From: an uncultured Dysosmobacter sp.
GTDB taxonomy: Bacteria > Bacillota > Clostridia > Oscillospirales > Oscillospiraceae
Direction: 5' to 3'
Assembly: GCA_934597465.1 (NCBI GenBank)
Contig: CAKTSC010000097.1
Location: 1-6,115 of the forward strand
DNA: 6,115 nt
Numbering within the stretch: position 1 is the first letter of the stretch; each line of letters begins with the position of its first letter. The notes under the pieces were generated by a model. The model was not told where the DNA came from. It did no database searches and saw only the letters and a list, made by a program, of their open reading frames with translations. A program made the translations under genes and the position numbers. Below are positions 6,011 to 6,115 of this stretch, piece by piece.

Positions 6011-6019
6011 TGCTATGCT
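6011..6019 (+). promoter_or_regulatory. Possible extended -10 promoter element for the transporter gene
   Basis: TGCTATGCT at 6011-6019 fits an extended -10 (TGn followed by TATGCT, 4 of 6 to TATAAT). The bases at 5991-5996 (TTTCCT), 17 bases upstream of the hexamer, match TTGACA at only three positions and overlap the terminator arm. Transcription would begin near 6026, giving a short leader of about 13 bases. It is plausible because a terminator precedes a new gene here, but the match is weak. Confidence 0.3.
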
Positions 6020-6026
6020 GGAAGGC

Positions 6027-6034
6027 GAGGTGAG
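6027..6034 (+). promoter_or_regulatory. Ribosome binding site of the transporter gene
   Basis: GAGGTGAG at 6027-6034 is a strong Shine-Dalgarno match 4 to 5 bases from ATG 6039. An in-frame ATG at 6015 has no such site. This decides for 6039. Confidence 0.6.
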
Positions 6035-6038
6035 AGAA

Positions 6039-6115
6039 ATGCGAAAAGACGCGCTATGGACGAAGGATTTCTGCCGCATCACGGCGGCCACGGCCCTGGG
6101 GGCGGCGGGGGGCAT
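6039..6115 (+). CDS. Start of a probable MFS transporter, 3' end outside the window
   Basis: Only the first 25 codons are present. The peptide begins MRKDALWTKDFCRITAATAL and continues with Gly and Ala. A short positively charged N-terminus with LWTKDF followed by a hydrophobic, small-residue stretch is the usual opening of many Firmicutes Major Facilitator Superfamily transporters, where it leads into the first membrane helix. The substrate cannot be inferred. The gene has its own strong ribosome binding site and follows a terminator-like hairpin, so it is probably a separate transcription unit. It lies next to the HTH-TPR regulator, which might control it. The fragment is too short to exclude another membrane protein. 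Confidence 0.5.
   Translation, partial: MRKDALWTKDFCRITAATALGAAGG

Overview
The window is a GC-rich stretch (roughly two thirds G+C by eye) of a bacterial chromosome. It most likely comes from a high-GC member of the Clostridia, of the Oscillospiraceae type (Flavonifractor, Oscillibacter and relatives). That placement is an inference from three things: the gene order era - yqzL-like - recO - small Cys protein - mutS2, strong GGAGG-type ribosome binding sites on most genes, and the codon style. No marker gene settles the genus.

All genes lie on the + strand. Layout: (1) 1-884, the GTPase Era, missing its first few residues at the left edge. (2) 941-1039, a 32-codon gene of the YqzL type. (3) 1044-1071, a strong hairpin. 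(4) 1101-1862, recO, recombination mediator protein with a Cys4 zinc site. (5) 1912-2319, a 135-residue protein of unknown function with a CxCxxCRNF motif; its gene contains a perfect 15-bp inverted repeat (2177-2208). (6) 2366-4756, mutS2, complete with ATPase, coiled-coil, KOW-like and Smr domains. (7) 4754-4786, AT-rich degenerate heptamer repeats starting on the mutS2 stop codon. (8) 4798-5934, a 378-residue regulator with an XRE-type helix-turn-helix and TPR-like repeats. (9) 5950-5992, a terminator-like hairpin. (10) from 6039 to the right edge, the first 25 codons of a probable MFS transporter.

The left two thirds is a housekeeping block for ribosome maturation (Era), recombinational repair (RecO) and MutS2, which in Bacillus acts on collided ribosomes. 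The regulator and the transporter after it look like accessory genes next to this block. The hairpin at 5950-5992 separates them transcriptionally, but the regulator may still act on the transporter.

I see no RNA gene, CRISPR array, insertion sequence or prophage, and no stretch over 300 bases lacks a gene. I do not find a convincing new biological system. The points most worth a second look are the palindrome inside the CxCxxC gene, that gene family itself, the heptamer repeat at the mutS2 stop, and the orphan HTH-TPR regulator.
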